Source of the DNA: Streptococcus taonis
GTDB taxonomy: Bacteria > Bacillota > Bacilli > Lactobacillales > Streptococcaceae
NCBI RefSeq assembly: GCF_029948085.1
Contig: NZ_JARZZP010000011.1
Coordinates: 1-64,000, forward strand
DNA length: 64,000 bases
Reading direction: 5' to 3'
Part shown: piece after piece, positions 53,691 to 63,078 of the stretch
How positions within the stretch are numbered: position 1 is the stretch's first letter
How the letters are laid out: each line of letters begins with the position of its first letter
Position numbers and translations under genes: made by a program
The notes under the pieces: model-generated
The model's database searches: none
What the model was told of the DNA's origin: nothing
What the model saw: only the letters and a program-made list of their open reading frames with translations

Positions 53691-56166
53691 AATTTTCTTT
53701 GATTTCTTTAAAGATTTCTTTGAGATAAGCATCAAAAACTTCTTCATCAGAAATAGTATCTGAGATAAAGCTTCCATTGCTTGTACGTTCTGATAGATTC
53801 AAATCTTGTAGGATTGATTCGTAAATCGTTCCATTATTTGATTGAATCACAAGTGTTTGTTCTCCATCTTCTACTTCTGTACTAAAGAGATCTCCAACAA
53901 ATCCTTGTTCTGAGACCGCTCCAGCCAAGAATACGCGATGGGGTTTACTCTTTAATTCTCTCAAGACTTGAAGGCCACGATTGGCACGACTGGTTGCTGG
54001 AATTTCCTCTGTTGAAACACGTTTCAAGCTTCCACGTTGCGTTAAAAGATAGAAAGAAGATGTATTGCAGATAAAGGCTGCTTGTATCACATCATCTGCT
54101 TTGAGATTCATGGCTTTGACCCCTGCAGCTTTGGCACCGATAACTGGCACTTCTTCGATGTTAAAGCGGAGGGCATAACCGTTTCGACTGATCAACAGAA
54201 CATCATCCAATTTAATCGGAGCTACTGCTACAATCTGGTCAGTATCGTCTTTCAACTTAGCGTACTTGACAGATTTAGAACGATAGGTTCTCCATGGAGA
54301 GAATTCTTTGCGTTCTACCCGTTTGATTTGTCCAAGGCGAGTCGCTGCAAAGTAGGTCGTCGCATCGTCAAACTGATCCACCACTTCGACGTAAAGTACT
54401 TCTTCAGTGGTTTCAAAGTTTGTAATAGACTGGCTCAGATGCTCCCCGATATCCTTCCAACGAATGTCTGCCAATTCATGGATAGGACGGTAGATGACAT
54501 TTCCAAGAGTCGTGAACATCAAGAGATGCTGGGTTGTCTTGGCAGATTGAACAAAGATCAAACGATCATCATCACGCTTGCCAATTTCTTCCAGCGTTGA
54601 AGCTGCAAAGGAACGAGGGCTAGTACGCTTGATATAACCTGCCCTAGTCACGCTGACATAAGTATCTTCTTCAGCGATAAGACTTGCTGTATCAATCTCA
54701 ATGACTTTTGCTGTATTTTCTAAAGTACTCAATCGAGGTGTCGCAAATTTCTTCTTAACCTCACGAAGCTCTTTTTTCATGAGATTGTACATTGTTCGTT
54801 CGTCACCAATGATAGCTGCAAGCATAGCAATCTTTTCACGAAGTTCTGCTTCTTCTTCCTGCAAGACAACCACGTCTGTATTGGTCAAGCGGTAAAGTTG
54901 CAAGGTTACAATAGCCTCAGCCTGCTCTTCTGTAAAATCATAGCTGACCTTAAGGTTTTCCTTTGCATCAGCCTTATTCTCAGAAGCACGGATAAGAGCA
55001 ATGACTTCGTCCAAAATCGAAATAACACGAATCAAACCTTCCACAATATGGAGACGTTTTTCAGCCTTTTCCTTATCAAAGCGAGAACGCGCCAAGATCA
55101 CTTCACGACGGTGGGCAATATAGCTAGACAAAATTGGCACAATTCCAACCTGACGAGGTGTGAAATTGTCAATAGCCACCATGTTGAAGTTGTAGTTGAT
55201 TTGTAGGTCAGTATACTTGAAAAGATAGTTGAGAACAAGCTCAGTGTTTGCATCTTTCTTTAGCTCGATAGCGATACGAAGACCATCACGGTCAGACTCG
55301 TCACGAACCTCAGCAATGCCTGCCACCTTGTTATTGACACGAACTTCATCAATTTTCTTGACCAAGTTAGCCTTATTAATTTCATAAGGAATCTCAGTGA
55401 CAACGATTTGCTCCTTACCACCTTTAAGCTTCTCAATTTCTGTCTTAGAACGAACAACCACGCGCCCTTTACCAGTTTCATAGGCCTTTTTGATCTCGTC
55501 ACGACCTTGGATGATAGCTCCTGTAGGAAAGTCTGGCCCAGGCAAGAATTCCATCAACTTATCGACCTTAGCAGTTGGGTGATCAATCATGTAGACTGTA
55601 GCATCGATAACTTCTGCCAAATTATGCGGTGGAATATCTGTGGCATAACCAGCTGAAATACCTGTTGAACCATTGACTAAAAGGTTTGGAAAGGCTGCTG
55701 GCAAGACAGTTGGCTCTTTCTCGGTATCGTCGAAGTTCCAAGCAAAGGGAACTGTCTTTTTATCGATATCTTGAAGAAGGTAGCCTGCAATCTCTGATAA
55801 ACGAGCTTCCGTATAACGCATAGCCGCAGGTGGATCTCCGTCCATTGAACCGTTGTTTCCGTGCATTTCAACTAGAATCTCACGGTTTTTCCAGTCCTGA
55901 GACATACGGACCATGGCATCATAGATAGAAGAATCTCCGTGTGGGTGGAAATTACCCATGATGTTCCCGACAGACTTGGCTGACTTACGGTAGCTCTTGT
56001 CAAAGGTATTGCCATCCTTATTCATAGAATAAAGAATACGGCGTTGAACCGGCTTCAATCCATCCCTAATGTCTGGCAAAGCCCGGTCTTGAATGATGTA
56101 TTTGGAGTAGCGACCAAAGCGCTCTCCCATGATGTCCTCCAAGGACATATTTTGGATATTACTCAT
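53689..56166 (-). CDS. parC: DNA topoisomerase IV subunit A
   Basis: The 825-residue protein has the winged-helix/tower core with the quinolone region HPHGDSSIYDAMVRMSQD (74-91), the active-site Tyr in AAMRYTEARLS (about 118), and a C-terminal beta-pinwheel (from about 490). Ser79 and Asp83 are wild type, so no classic fluoroquinolone mutation is present. Gly52, Asp91 and Asp135 are viridans-type residues. I start at ATG 56166 (MSNIQNMSLEDIMG), the family start. No Shine-Dalgarno sequence precedes it, and a TTG 27 codons upstream is in frame. Confidence 0.96.
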   Translation of the reverse strand: MSNIQNMSLEDIMGERFGRYSKYIIQDRALPDIRDGLKPVQRRILYSMNKDGNTFDKSYRKSAKSVGNIMGNFHPHGDSSIYDAMVRMSQDWKNREILVEMHGNNGSMDGDPPAAMRYTEARLSEIAGYLLQDIDKKTVPFAWNFDDTEKEPTVLPAAFPNLLVNGSTGISAGYATDIPPHNLAEVIDATVYMIDHPTAKVDKLMEFLPGPDFPTGAIIQGRDEIKKAYETGKGRVVVRSKTEIEKLKGGKEQIVVTEIPYEINKANLVKKIDEVRVNNKVAGIAEVRDESDRDGLRIAIELKKDANTELVLNYLFKYTDLQINYNFNMVAIDNFTPRQVGIVPILSSYIAHRREVILARSRFDKEKAEKRLHIVEGLIRVISILDEVIALIRASENKADAKENLKVSYDFTEEQAEAIVTLQLYRLTNTDVVVLQEEEAELREKIAMLAAIIGDERTMYNLMKKELREVKKKFATPRLSTLENTAKVIEIDTASLIAEEDTYVSVTRAGYIKRTSPRSFAASTLEEIGKRDDDRLIFVQSAKTTQHLLMFTTLGNVIYRPIHELADIRWKDIGEHLSQSITNFETTEEVLYVEVVDQFDDATTYFAATRLGQIKRVERKEFSPWRTYRSKSVKYAKLKDDTDQIVAVAPIKLDDVLLISRNGYALRFNIEEVPVIGAKAAGVKAMNLKADDVIQAAFICNTSSFYLLTQRGSLKRVSTEEIPATSRANRGLQVLRELKSKPHRVFLAGAVSEQGFVGDLFSTEVEDGEQTLVIQSNNGTIYESILQDLNLSERTSNGSFISDTISDEEVFDAYLKEIFKEIKEN

Positions 56167-56230
56167 ATAAGATACAAAGGGACGATTCGGCCTGCCGAAA
56201 ATTTCTGTAGAAAAATAGGAAATCGATGCA

Positions 56231-56245
56231 GGGTTCAATGAACCC
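56231..56245. promoter_or_regulatory. palindrome in the parC leader
   Basis: GGGTTCAATGAACCC has perfect 7-bp arms around one base. It lies 65 bp before the parC start. It could be a hairpin in the leader or an operator. A second small hairpin (TTCGG/CCGAA) lies about 40 bp further downstream. Confidence 0.3.
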
Positions 56246-56352
56246 AAAGCGATTTATCTTTTTTCCTAGGTCTTAGTCCCGTGTTCAGTTACTACAAATA
56301 ACTAAACGATCCTTTCTGTAGTTTAAAGTTATAATTTGTGTTCTTTATTTGC

Positions 56353-57171
56353 TTAGTGATCAGGAAGTTTTTCCTTAGCATATCTCATCATCTTCTCAGC
56401 TACTTCCTTATCATAGTCAAAGCCCATCTTTTGAGCAAGAGATTGAGCCTCTTGGTGGAAAAATTGCATCGTAGCAAACAATGACTGAGTAAGTTTTTCT
56501 ACACTTGAAAAATCAAGGAGAGTAGAGATTTCCTTCTCTTTCTCTGTAGGTAAATACTGGAAAAGATACTTGTAGTTCTTACCAATATCGACTGTTCCCC
56601 TATCACTTGCGACCAGCCAAGCCAAGACCTTCAAGAGTTCTTGCTGGCAAATATCGTAGAGATGGTCAGTCGCATAAAGAAGTTGCTTGCGACAGATTCC
56701 CTTGACCACATAGGCGGAAACCCACCAAAATTCATTGCAGGCTTTTTCAAAATCTGTCTCACTAGCTGGATTCGTCCAATAGCGCTTAGGTGTCGGTGCA
56801 TAAGAGTCAAAAAGCCCCTGCGGGTCATCCAGCACCGTGAAATCCGCTTCGCTATCCACCCACTCTTTCATGTGTTCTTTTGGGCAGAGGGTTAGATCAA
56901 TTCGATTACCATCATCAAAAAGCATGAGGAAGAGACGACGGTTGCCTAGGATATTATGCTGCTCAATGATACGTTTGCCAAACTGGTCCAACCAAGCAAG
57001 ATTGCTTGTTAGATTATCTAAGTCGTCCACGACATAGACCACATCGTAGTCTTGAAATTCATCTTTTGTGACATTTTGGTTTGTCCGTGAACCAGACATA
57101 GCGACAGCATCTACTTTTAAAGTTTCGGCAGTCTGTAAAATTACATCGAGCATTTCTGTTTCAGTTCTCAT
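56353..57171 (-). CDS. ANT(6)-like nucleotidyltransferase
   Basis: The 272-residue protein belongs to the streptomycin adenylyltransferase (AadK, PF04439) family. It has the nucleotidyltransferase motif MSGSRTNQN and DYDVVYVVDD (about 25-50), IDLTLCPKEHM, and the helical C-terminal half. It would transfer AMP to an aminoglycoside if active, but chromosomal homologues in viridans streptococci are not linked to clear resistance. I use ATG 57171 (MRTETEMLDVIL), which fits the family; the longer frame would overlap the GNAT remnant. An ant gene in this parE-parC interval is known from viridans streptococci and from pneumococci with imported parC. Confidence 0.88.
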   Translation of the reverse strand: MRTETEMLDVILQTAETLKVDAVAMSGSRTNQNVTKDEFQDYDVVYVVDDLDNLTSNLAWLDQFGKRIIEQHNILGNRRLFLMLFDDGNRIDLTLCPKEHMKEWVDSEADFTVLDDPQGLFDSYAPTPKRYWTNPASETDFEKACNEFWWVSAYVVKGICRKQLLYATDHLYDICQQELLKVLAWLVASDRGTVDIGKNYKYLFQYLPTEKEKEISTLLDFSSVEKLTQSLFATMQFFHQEAQSLAQKMGFDYDKEVAEKMMRYAKEKLPDH

Positions 57172-57187
57172 GGGAATACCTGCCTTT

Positions 57188-57565
57188 TTAGTGAAAACTC
57201 TTGATTCTGTAAAGAGTATGTCTATAAAGCGGACTGACTGCTGGAACTTTTTCATTATCAAATTCTTTGACAAATTCCACGCCTAGCTTTTGCATGACTT
57301 TTTGCGAAGGGAGATTGAGCAAGGTTGTAAAAGAGTAAACTTCTGATAAGCCAGCTTGCTGGAAAGCGAAGTCTAGACAGGCTTGGGCATCCTCCGTCGC
57401 ATAACCACGATTCCAAAACTCTTTTCGCAGACACCAGCCTATTTCTACAGCTTCTTTTCCAGCAAAAATCTGTAAATCCGAATGGTGCAGACCTACCAAG
57501 CCGATAAACTCCTAATTGTCTAAGTCACTCAGGGACAAACTTTTTACTTCATATACTTTTTTCAT
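57188..57565 (-). pseudogene. broken GNAT acetyltransferase
   Basis: The main frame (to 57188) has GWCLRKEFWNRGYATEDAQA (about the acetyl-CoA loop) and NLPSQKVMQKLGVEF, the C-terminal half of a RimJ-like GNAT enzyme. Upstream, ATG at 57565 opens MKKVYEVKSLSLSDLDN and then an in-frame TAG at 57512-57514. About 60 residues of the normal N-terminal half are missing between. A deletion plus the stop explain this, so it is not functional. The 57566-57697 stretch after it has no gene that I can support. Confidence 0.75.
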
Positions 57566-57697
57566 TTTTCTTTTCCTTTTCTTTTTAAAAATTTTTGTGC
57601 CAGTCTCTCCCATGAGACAGGTAAGCTGACTTTTTTCTGCCAGTCACTTTTTTGAAAATAAATCGCTGGTAGGTTTTTAATTAGATGATTTTTGGGG

Positions 57698-58624
57698 TTA
57701 ATAATCTGGTACTAATGGATCCTGCGGTAAAATACGGTATTTGTGTAATAATTTATAGGCTATCGAGTGAAAATTATCCTCATCAGGAGTTTTCAAAATA
57801 TCCATGAAATTATTTATTGTTTCTAATTTACTTTTTAGTGTATCAGAGTCAAGCTTCAAACCAGCCAATGCTAATAAATTAACTTTGTCATCATCTGAAT
57901 TTATCCTCTTAAACTCATTTACTAAATAGTTATGTGCTGTCTCATAGATGCTTTGTTCCCCATTTATTTTAACTTCATTTCCCTTTATTGAATCTATATT
58001 TTTTGTATAATTTTTTAAATCCTCCCATTCCTCTTCACTAATCTCAATTTTATCTCCTACACTCATTGAAAGAAAAGTAATTTTTTTCAAATCTTTTGGA
58101 TTATCTTTATATGAATATTGAACCTGTGTACCAATGAGTAGAGATGGATAAGTTCGTATTTTTACATCATTACCTAAATGACTTTCATTCACATCTCGCA
58201 TTCCTTTTTTTGCATAGAAATTTTTTGGAAGAGTAGAAGTCATCACCTCATCAATAGTTTTTCCTGTTAAAGTTTGACTTTTTACATTCTCATAAGAAAT
58301 TGGTAAAAGAACAAGAAAAATTGTCTCCCCTCTTTTTATGACTGACGGAATATACATCAAATAAGTTGGGTGCGGTGGAGAAGTTAGTGGCTTAGTTGAC
58401 TCATTGTAAAGAGTATAGCTGGGGTTTTCCTGCCAAAAATTTTGTATAATATGAAAATTGGTAGTATCCATATATTTCGTTCTATTATAATTTATCCAAA
58501 AACTATATCCAGATAAACCAAGTGCTAATAAAGAAACTATTATAGGAATTATTTTTAGCCAATCAATATTCGCTAAATTACTATTACCATTTCCAGCAAA
58601 AAATTGAGTTTTCTTTAAAAACAT
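57698..58624 (-). CDS. membrane-anchored protein of unknown function
   Basis: The 308-residue protein is not one I recognise. One hydrophobic helix (about 22-44, WLKIIPIIVSLLALGLSGYS) follows a short N-terminal tail, then a mostly polar domain of about 260 residues with no catalytic motif that I can name and a helical Asp/Lys-rich end. The base composition is more AT-rich than parE and parC. It starts 14 bp after parE, with AAGGAG before ATG 58624 (a GTG at 58630 is possible), so it is likely transcribed with parE. It lies in the interval where the ANT-like gene also sits. Confidence 0.75.
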   Translation of the reverse strand: MFLKKTQFFAGNGNSNLANIDWLKIIPIIVSLLALGLSGYSFWINYNRTKYMDTTNFHIIQNFWQENPSYTLYNESTKPLTSPPHPTYLMYIPSVIKRGETIFLVLLPISYENVKSQTLTGKTIDEVMTSTLPKNFYAKKGMRDVNESHLGNDVKIRTYPSLLIGTQVQYSYKDNPKDLKKITFLSMSVGDKIEISEEEWEDLKNYTKNIDSIKGNEVKINGEQSIYETAHNYLVNEFKRINSDDDKVNLLALAGLKLDSDTLKSKLETINNFMDILKTPDEDNFHSIAYKLLHKYRILPQDPLVPDY

Positions 58625-58638
58625 TAACACTCCTTTCC

Positions 58639-60582
58639 TTAAAACACTGTAGCTTCTTCCAGCGTAAACTTGACATTATCCTCAATCCACTTACGGCGTG
58701 GTTCGACCTTGTCTCCCATGAGGACATTGACGCGGCGTTCGGCGCGTGCTAAGTCTTCGATGGTGACACGAATGAGAGTTCGGGTTTCTGGGTTCATGGT
58801 TGTTTCCCAGAGTTGGTCCGCATTCATCTCACCAAGCCCCTTGTAGCGCTGTAGGGTGGCGCCTTTGCCAAACTGCTTGCGAAGTTCTTCTAGTTCGCCA
58901 TCCGTCCAAGCATAGGCTACTTCTTCTTTCTTGCCTTTACCTTTGGACATCTTATAAAGAGGAGGGAGGGCGATATAGACATGTCCTGCCTCGACTAGTG
59001 GACGCATGTAGCGATAAAAGAAGGTTAAGAGAAGGGTTTGAATGTGGGCACCATCGGTGTCCGCATCGGTCATGATAATGATCTTGTCATAGTTAGCATC
59101 TTCAAGGGAGAAATCTGCCCCAACACCAGCCCCGATGGTATAAATCATGGTATTGATTTCTTCATTTTTGAGGATATCCGCCATCTTGGCCTTGGCTGTA
59201 TTGATGACCTTACCACGAAGAGGCAAAATAGCCTGAAACTTACGGTCACGACCTTGTTTGGCAGATCCACCGGCAGAGTCCCCCTCGACCAGATAGAGTT
59301 CGTTCTTAGCTGGATTTTTAGATTGAGCTGGAGTCAATTTTCCAGACAACAAGCCTTTGTCTTTTTTATTTTTCTTACCATTTCGGCTCTCATCACGCGC
59401 TTTACGTGCTGCTTCACGGGCATCACGGGCCTTGATGGCTTTACGAATCAGATTCGAAGCCAATTCCCCATTTTCCATAAGGAAGAAAGTCAACTTATCA
59501 GCCACAATCCCATCTACAACTGGACGAGCTAGTGGACTTCCAAGTTTGTCCTTAGTCTGTCCTTCAAACTGAAGATGTTCTTCGGGAACTAGGATAGAAA
59601 GAACAGCCGCTAACCCTTCACGGTAATCTGAACCTTCAAGATTTTTATCTTTTTCTTTGAGAAGCCCCGTCTTACGTGCATAGTCATTCATAACCTTGGT
59701 AATGGCTGACTTGAGTCCTGTCTCATGCGTTCCACCGTCTTTGGTACGGACATTATTGACAAAGGACAAGATGTTATCTGAAAATCCATCATTATACTGG
59801 AGGGCTACTTCTACTTGGAAACCATTATCTTCGCCTTCAAAGTAAAGGACTGGCGTCAAGGTTTCCTTGTCTTCATTGAGGTAAGAAACAAAGTCTTGTA
59901 CCCCATTCTCATAATGGAATTCAATTGCTTCATCTGTTCGTTTGTCCGTTAATGACAAGGTTACATTTTTCAAGAGAAAGGCTGACTCATTGAGACGCTC
60001 TGAAATGGTATTGTACTTGAAGTCTGTCGTAGAAAAGATACTAGCATCCGGCATAAAGGTCACTTTGGTACCTGTTTTAGACTTAGGTGCCGTTCCAACC
60101 TTTTCAAGAGTGGTTACTGGCTTCCCACCATTTTCAAAGCGTTGCTTGTAGACTGCACTATCACGAGTGATTTCTACTTCGAGCCAGCTAGAGAGGGCAT
60201 TCACAACAGAAGAACCAACCCCGTGGAGACCGCCAGAAGTCTTGTAACCACCTTGACCGAATTTTCCTCCAGCGTGGAGAATGGTAAAGATGACCTCAAC
60301 CGTTGGAATCCCCATAGCGTGCATCCCAGTCGGCATCCCACGTCCGTGGTCTTGAACCGTTAAACTTCCATCTTTATTAATCGTTACATCAATGCGATCA
60401 CCAAATCCAGATAAGGCTTCATCGACTGCATTATCGACAATTTCCCAAACAAGGTGATGTAGCCCAGCACCGTCAGTCGATCCGATATACATCCCTGGAC
60501 GTTTACGGACTGCATCCAACCCTTCTAGCACCTGAATGGCGTCATCATTATAATTGTTAATATTGATTTCCTTTTTTGACAC
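58639..60582 (-). CDS. parE: DNA topoisomerase IV subunit B
   Basis: The 647-residue GHKL ATPase has VDNAVDEALSG, DHGRGMPTGMH, GGLHGVGSSVVNALS and the TOPRIM motifs YLVEGDSAGGSAKQGRDR and MTDADTDGAHI. With ParC it decatenates daughter chromosomes. Start is GTG (60582) after AGGAGG. The quinolone region (about 430-470) reads PLRGKVINTAKAK and looks wild type. It precedes the unknown gene by 14 bp. Confidence 0.97.
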   Translation of the reverse strand: MSKKEININNYNDDAIQVLEGLDAVRKRPGMYIGSTDGAGLHHLVWEIVDNAVDEALSGFGDRIDVTINKDGSLTVQDHGRGMPTGMHAMGIPTVEVIFTILHAGGKFGQGGYKTSGGLHGVGSSVVNALSSWLEVEITRDSAVYKQRFENGGKPVTTLEKVGTAPKSKTGTKVTFMPDASIFSTTDFKYNTISERLNESAFLLKNVTLSLTDKRTDEAIEFHYENGVQDFVSYLNEDKETLTPVLYFEGEDNGFQVEVALQYNDGFSDNILSFVNNVRTKDGGTHETGLKSAITKVMNDYARKTGLLKEKDKNLEGSDYREGLAAVLSILVPEEHLQFEGQTKDKLGSPLARPVVDGIVADKLTFFLMENGELASNLIRKAIKARDAREAARKARDESRNGKKNKKDKGLLSGKLTPAQSKNPAKNELYLVEGDSAGGSAKQGRDRKFQAILPLRGKVINTAKAKMADILKNEEINTMIYTIGAGVGADFSLEDANYDKIIIMTDADTDGAHIQTLLLTFFYRYMRPLVEAGHVYIALPPLYKMSKGKGKKEEVAYAWTDGELEELRKQFGKGATLQRYKGLGEMNADQLWETTMNPETRTLIRVTIEDLARAERRVNVLMGDKVEPRRKWIEDNVKFTLEEATVF

Positions 60583-60707
60583 AAGGAACCTCCTATTTGT
60601 TCATCTTTTCTATTTTACAGGTTTTCTAAGGATTTTGCAAAATTTTCAAGTTAAAAGCCTATTCACAAGTCCTATTTAGTAAAAAAATCACTCATTCCCG
60701 CCCTAAA

Positions 60708-60737
60708 AAAAGAAACCAAGACGAGAGTCTCAGTTTT
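60708..60737 (-). terminator. terminator of the amino-acid ABC transporter
   Basis: On the minus strand GAAAAC-GAGAC pairs with GTCTTG-TTTC-type bases imperfectly, then seven Ts follow. It overlaps the end of the binding-protein gene. The stem has several mismatches, so this is moderate. Confidence 0.5.
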
Positions 60738-61572
60738 CTTTTCCTTTAACTTGACTTGTTGCAATATCTTCACCAAACCATTTTTGGCTAATTTCTTGGA
60801 ATTTTCCTTCTTGATAGAGTTCCACAAAAGCCTCATTCAAATTGGCTAATAAGGTCTTATCCGCTGGTCTTACTCCGACCGCAAATGACTCACTCTCAAA
60901 ACCGGCTGGAAAAATCTCATATTGGTCCAAGATTCCTTCCGTTTTAAGATAATAGTTGGCATAAACACGGTCAATTAAAAGAGCATCAATCCGATCATTT
61001 TGCAGGTCAATCAAGGCTTCTGTAAAACTTTGATATTGGTTTGCCTTCTTATCTTTTACAATATTTTTTAAGAGTTCCGGTTGAGCTTCAAAATCTATAT
61101 AACCAGAGGAACCTGCTTGGGCTCCCAAAACCTTGCCTGTCATATCAGACACTGATTGGATATTTTGCGATTTTTTAGAAACGAGAACCTGCTGATTCTC
61201 CATATAAGGAATGGTAAAAGCTACTTTCTCACGGCGTTCATCAGTCGCCGAATATCCATTCCAGATTGCATCAATGGTCCCGTTTTGAAGTTCGGTTTCC
61301 TTCATATCCCAATCAATGGGTTGAAACTGTACCTTGAAACCAAGTTTCTCAGAAACAGCTTGGGCTAAATCAATATCAAATCCAGCATACTGACCATTTT
61401 TTTCTTCAAACCCCATGGGAACAAAGGTATTGTCAAATCCAATGGTTATCGTGCCTTGTTTTTGGTACTTGTCCCAATTATCAACTTTGGGATCACTAGC
61501 TTTTTGTGTGCATCCTACTAGGAAAAAAGCAAGTAAGAATACCAAAACAAGTGTGATTTTCTTTCGATTCAT
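60730..61572 (-). CDS. polar amino-acid ABC transporter, binding lipoprotein
   Basis: The 280-residue lipoprotein has a signal peptide with lipobox LVGC (Cys21) and the family-3 receptor fold: ITIGFDNTFVPMGFEEKNGQYAGFDIDLAQAV and AIWNGYSATDERREKVAFTIPY. Arginine (DERREKV) and the ADPATD-like ends suggest an amino acid such as glutamine, but the ligand is not certain. It is last in the permease-ATPase-receptor unit, with only 9 bp between it and the ATPase gene. ATG 61572 follows AGGAGG. Confidence 0.92.
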   Translation of the reverse strand: MNRKKITLVLVFLLAFFLVGCTQKASDPKVDNWDKYQKQGTITIGFDNTFVPMGFEEKNGQYAGFDIDLAQAVSEKLGFKVQFQPIDWDMKETELQNGTIDAIWNGYSATDERREKVAFTIPYMENQQVLVSKKSQNIQSVSDMTGKVLGAQAGSSGYIDFEAQPELLKNIVKDKKANQYQSFTEALIDLQNDRIDALLIDRVYANYYLKTEGILDQYEIFPAGFESESFAVGVRPADKTLLANLNEAFVELYQEGKFQEISQKWFGEDIATSQVKGKEN

Positions 61573-61581
61573 AGACACCTC

Positions 61582-62211
61582 CTACTTAGGCTCTACTTTG
61601 AGAATCTGATCTGCAATATTTTCTGCAAACTGGAGATCGTGGGTTACCACAATCTGAGTCATGCCTAGTTCCCGATTTTGTAGAATCAGTTTTTCAACCT
61701 CGAGACGCAACTCTGGGTCAAGGGCTGAAGTTGGTTCGTCATAACCAATCACTTCAGGATCTATCATCATAGCGCGTGCTAAGGCAACACGTTGCTTTTG
61801 ACCACCAGATAATGAGTATGGATAAGCATCTGCGTGAGCTTCGAGCCCCAGACGAGCGAGTAAGTCGGTTGCCTTCTTCTTGGCATCTGCTTCAGACAGC
61901 CCCATAGTTTTGATGGGTGACAAAATCAAGTTCTCCATAACGGATAAGTGAGGAAAAAGCTGAAAATCTTGAAAAACAAAACCTAATAAGTGACGCTTTT
62001 CAAGTTCATCCAAAGGTAGGGATTCTCCATTATAAAAAATCTCACCTGAATCAATGGTTTCAAGTCCAGCTAACATTCTAAGCAAGGTTGTCTTCCCACC
62101 ACCAGAAGGTCCAACGATGGCCAAAATCTGCTTTTCAGGAATTGTTAAACTGAAATTGGATAAAATTTCTTTTTTTCCAAATTTTTTGCTGATATTTCTT
62201 AACTCTAACAT
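61582..62211 (-). CDS. polar amino-acid ABC transporter, ATPase
   Basis: The 209-residue ATPase has Walker A GPSGGGKTT (about 33-41), signature LSGGQKQRVALARAM and Walker B EVIGYDEPTSALDP. The Gly-Tyr before the Walker B Asp replaces the usual Leu-Phe, a mild difference. It belongs to the GlnQ/HisP group. The start is ATG 62211 (MLELRNISKKFG) after AGGAGG; the longer frame adds 13 residues. It lies between permease and receptor genes. Confidence 0.94.
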   Translation of the reverse strand: MLELRNISKKFGKKEILSNFSLTIPEKQILAIVGPSGGGKTTLLRMLAGLETIDSGEIFYNGESLPLDELEKRHLLGFVFQDFQLFPHLSVMENLILSPIKTMGLSEADAKKKATDLLARLGLEAHADAYPYSLSGGQKQRVALARAMMIDPEVIGYDEPTSALDPELRLEVEKLILQNRELGMTQIVVTHDLQFAENIADQILKVEPK

Positions 62212-62221
62212 GGATAACCTC

Positions 62222-62863
62222 CTATCTATAGTAGCTGAACTTCTTCTCAAGTTTCTTAGCTATAATCGTAACAATACCAATCATGAGAAGATAGATAGCT
62301 CCTGCTAGAAACATTGGAATCAAGCTGGCATCACGATTGGCTGCAGTACGACTAGCTAGAATCAGATCAGAAATACCGAGCGCATAGACCAGTGAAGTAT
62401 CCTTAACCAGACTCATAACTTCGTTAAATACACTTGGCAAAACAATCTTGGTCACTTGTGGCAAGATAATATAGCGGACGGTATCGATAGGTTTGAATTT
62501 CAAAACCTTAGCTGCCTCATATTGCCCTTGAGGAATGGTTGCAATCCCTCCACGGAATATTTCTGCAAAGTAGGCCGCATAATTAAGCGTGAAGGCAATA
62601 ATCGCTGCTGGTACCCGATCAAGTCGAATTCCGATACTTGGGAGGACATAATAAATAAAAATCAACTGTAGGAGTAAGGGTGTTCCACGCATCACCCAGA
62701 TATAGATGTCAATCATGTAATGGAGGGGTTTCCAATGCACCTGTAAGCAAAAAGCAACCAAAATGCCTAAAGGGATTGAAAAAAGTAAGACCAGTGCAAA
62801 AACTTGTAAGGTCATTGTCGCACCGCTCAATAAACTTGGTAATATCTCAAATAAGTAAGACAT
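62222..62863 (-). CDS. polar amino-acid ABC transporter, permease
   Basis: The 213-residue permease has about five hydrophobic helices and the HisM/GlnP-type motif YAAYFAEIFRGGIATIPQGQYEAAKVLKF (about 99-128), which contacts the ATPase. The start is ATG 62863 (MSYLFEILPSLL) after TAGGAGGTGG. It is first in the three-gene unit. One permease gene is present, so it should act as a homodimer. Confidence 0.93.
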   Translation of the reverse strand: MSYLFEILPSLLSGATMTLQVFALVLLFSIPLGILVAFCLQVHWKPLHYMIDIYIWVMRGTPLLLQLIFIYYVLPSIGIRLDRVPAAIIAFTLNYAAYFAEIFRGGIATIPQGQYEAAKVLKFKPIDTVRYIILPQVTKIVLPSVFNEVMSLVKDTSLVYALGISDLILASRTAANRDASLIPMFLAGAIYLLMIGIVTIIAKKLEKKFSYYR

Positions 62864-62891
62864 ATTCCACCTCCTAAAAATAATTGTTCTC

Positions 62892-62919
62892 ATTATAGCA
62901 TAAATAAACACAAAATCAA
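62892..62919 (-). promoter_or_regulatory. amino-acid ABC transporter promoter
   Basis: The minus strand has TTGATT (62914-62919), a 16-bp spacer ending TGC and TATAAT (62892-62897), an extended -10. It is 28 bp before the permease start codon. Confidence 0.75.
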
Positions 62920-63063
62920 AGAATTTCAGAAACTTTCATGAATTTTTAAAACTTTAACCTTGATTTCCGAACAATAGTGTTCATGAGAAAAATTTTCTAC
63001 TTACATAAAGAATCAGATGTCACAATTTGAGAAGAGATTCCTTTCCGTTTCTCTCCTATTTCA

Positions 63064-63072
63064 TGATATAAT
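63064..63072 (+). promoter_or_regulatory. extended -10 promoter of plsY
   Basis: TGATATAAT (63064-63072) is a perfect extended -10. The plsY ATG at 63079 starts six bases later, so transcription should start at or next to the start codon. There is no Shine-Dalgarno sequence. Confidence 0.75.
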
Positions 63073-63078
63073 AGAAGC

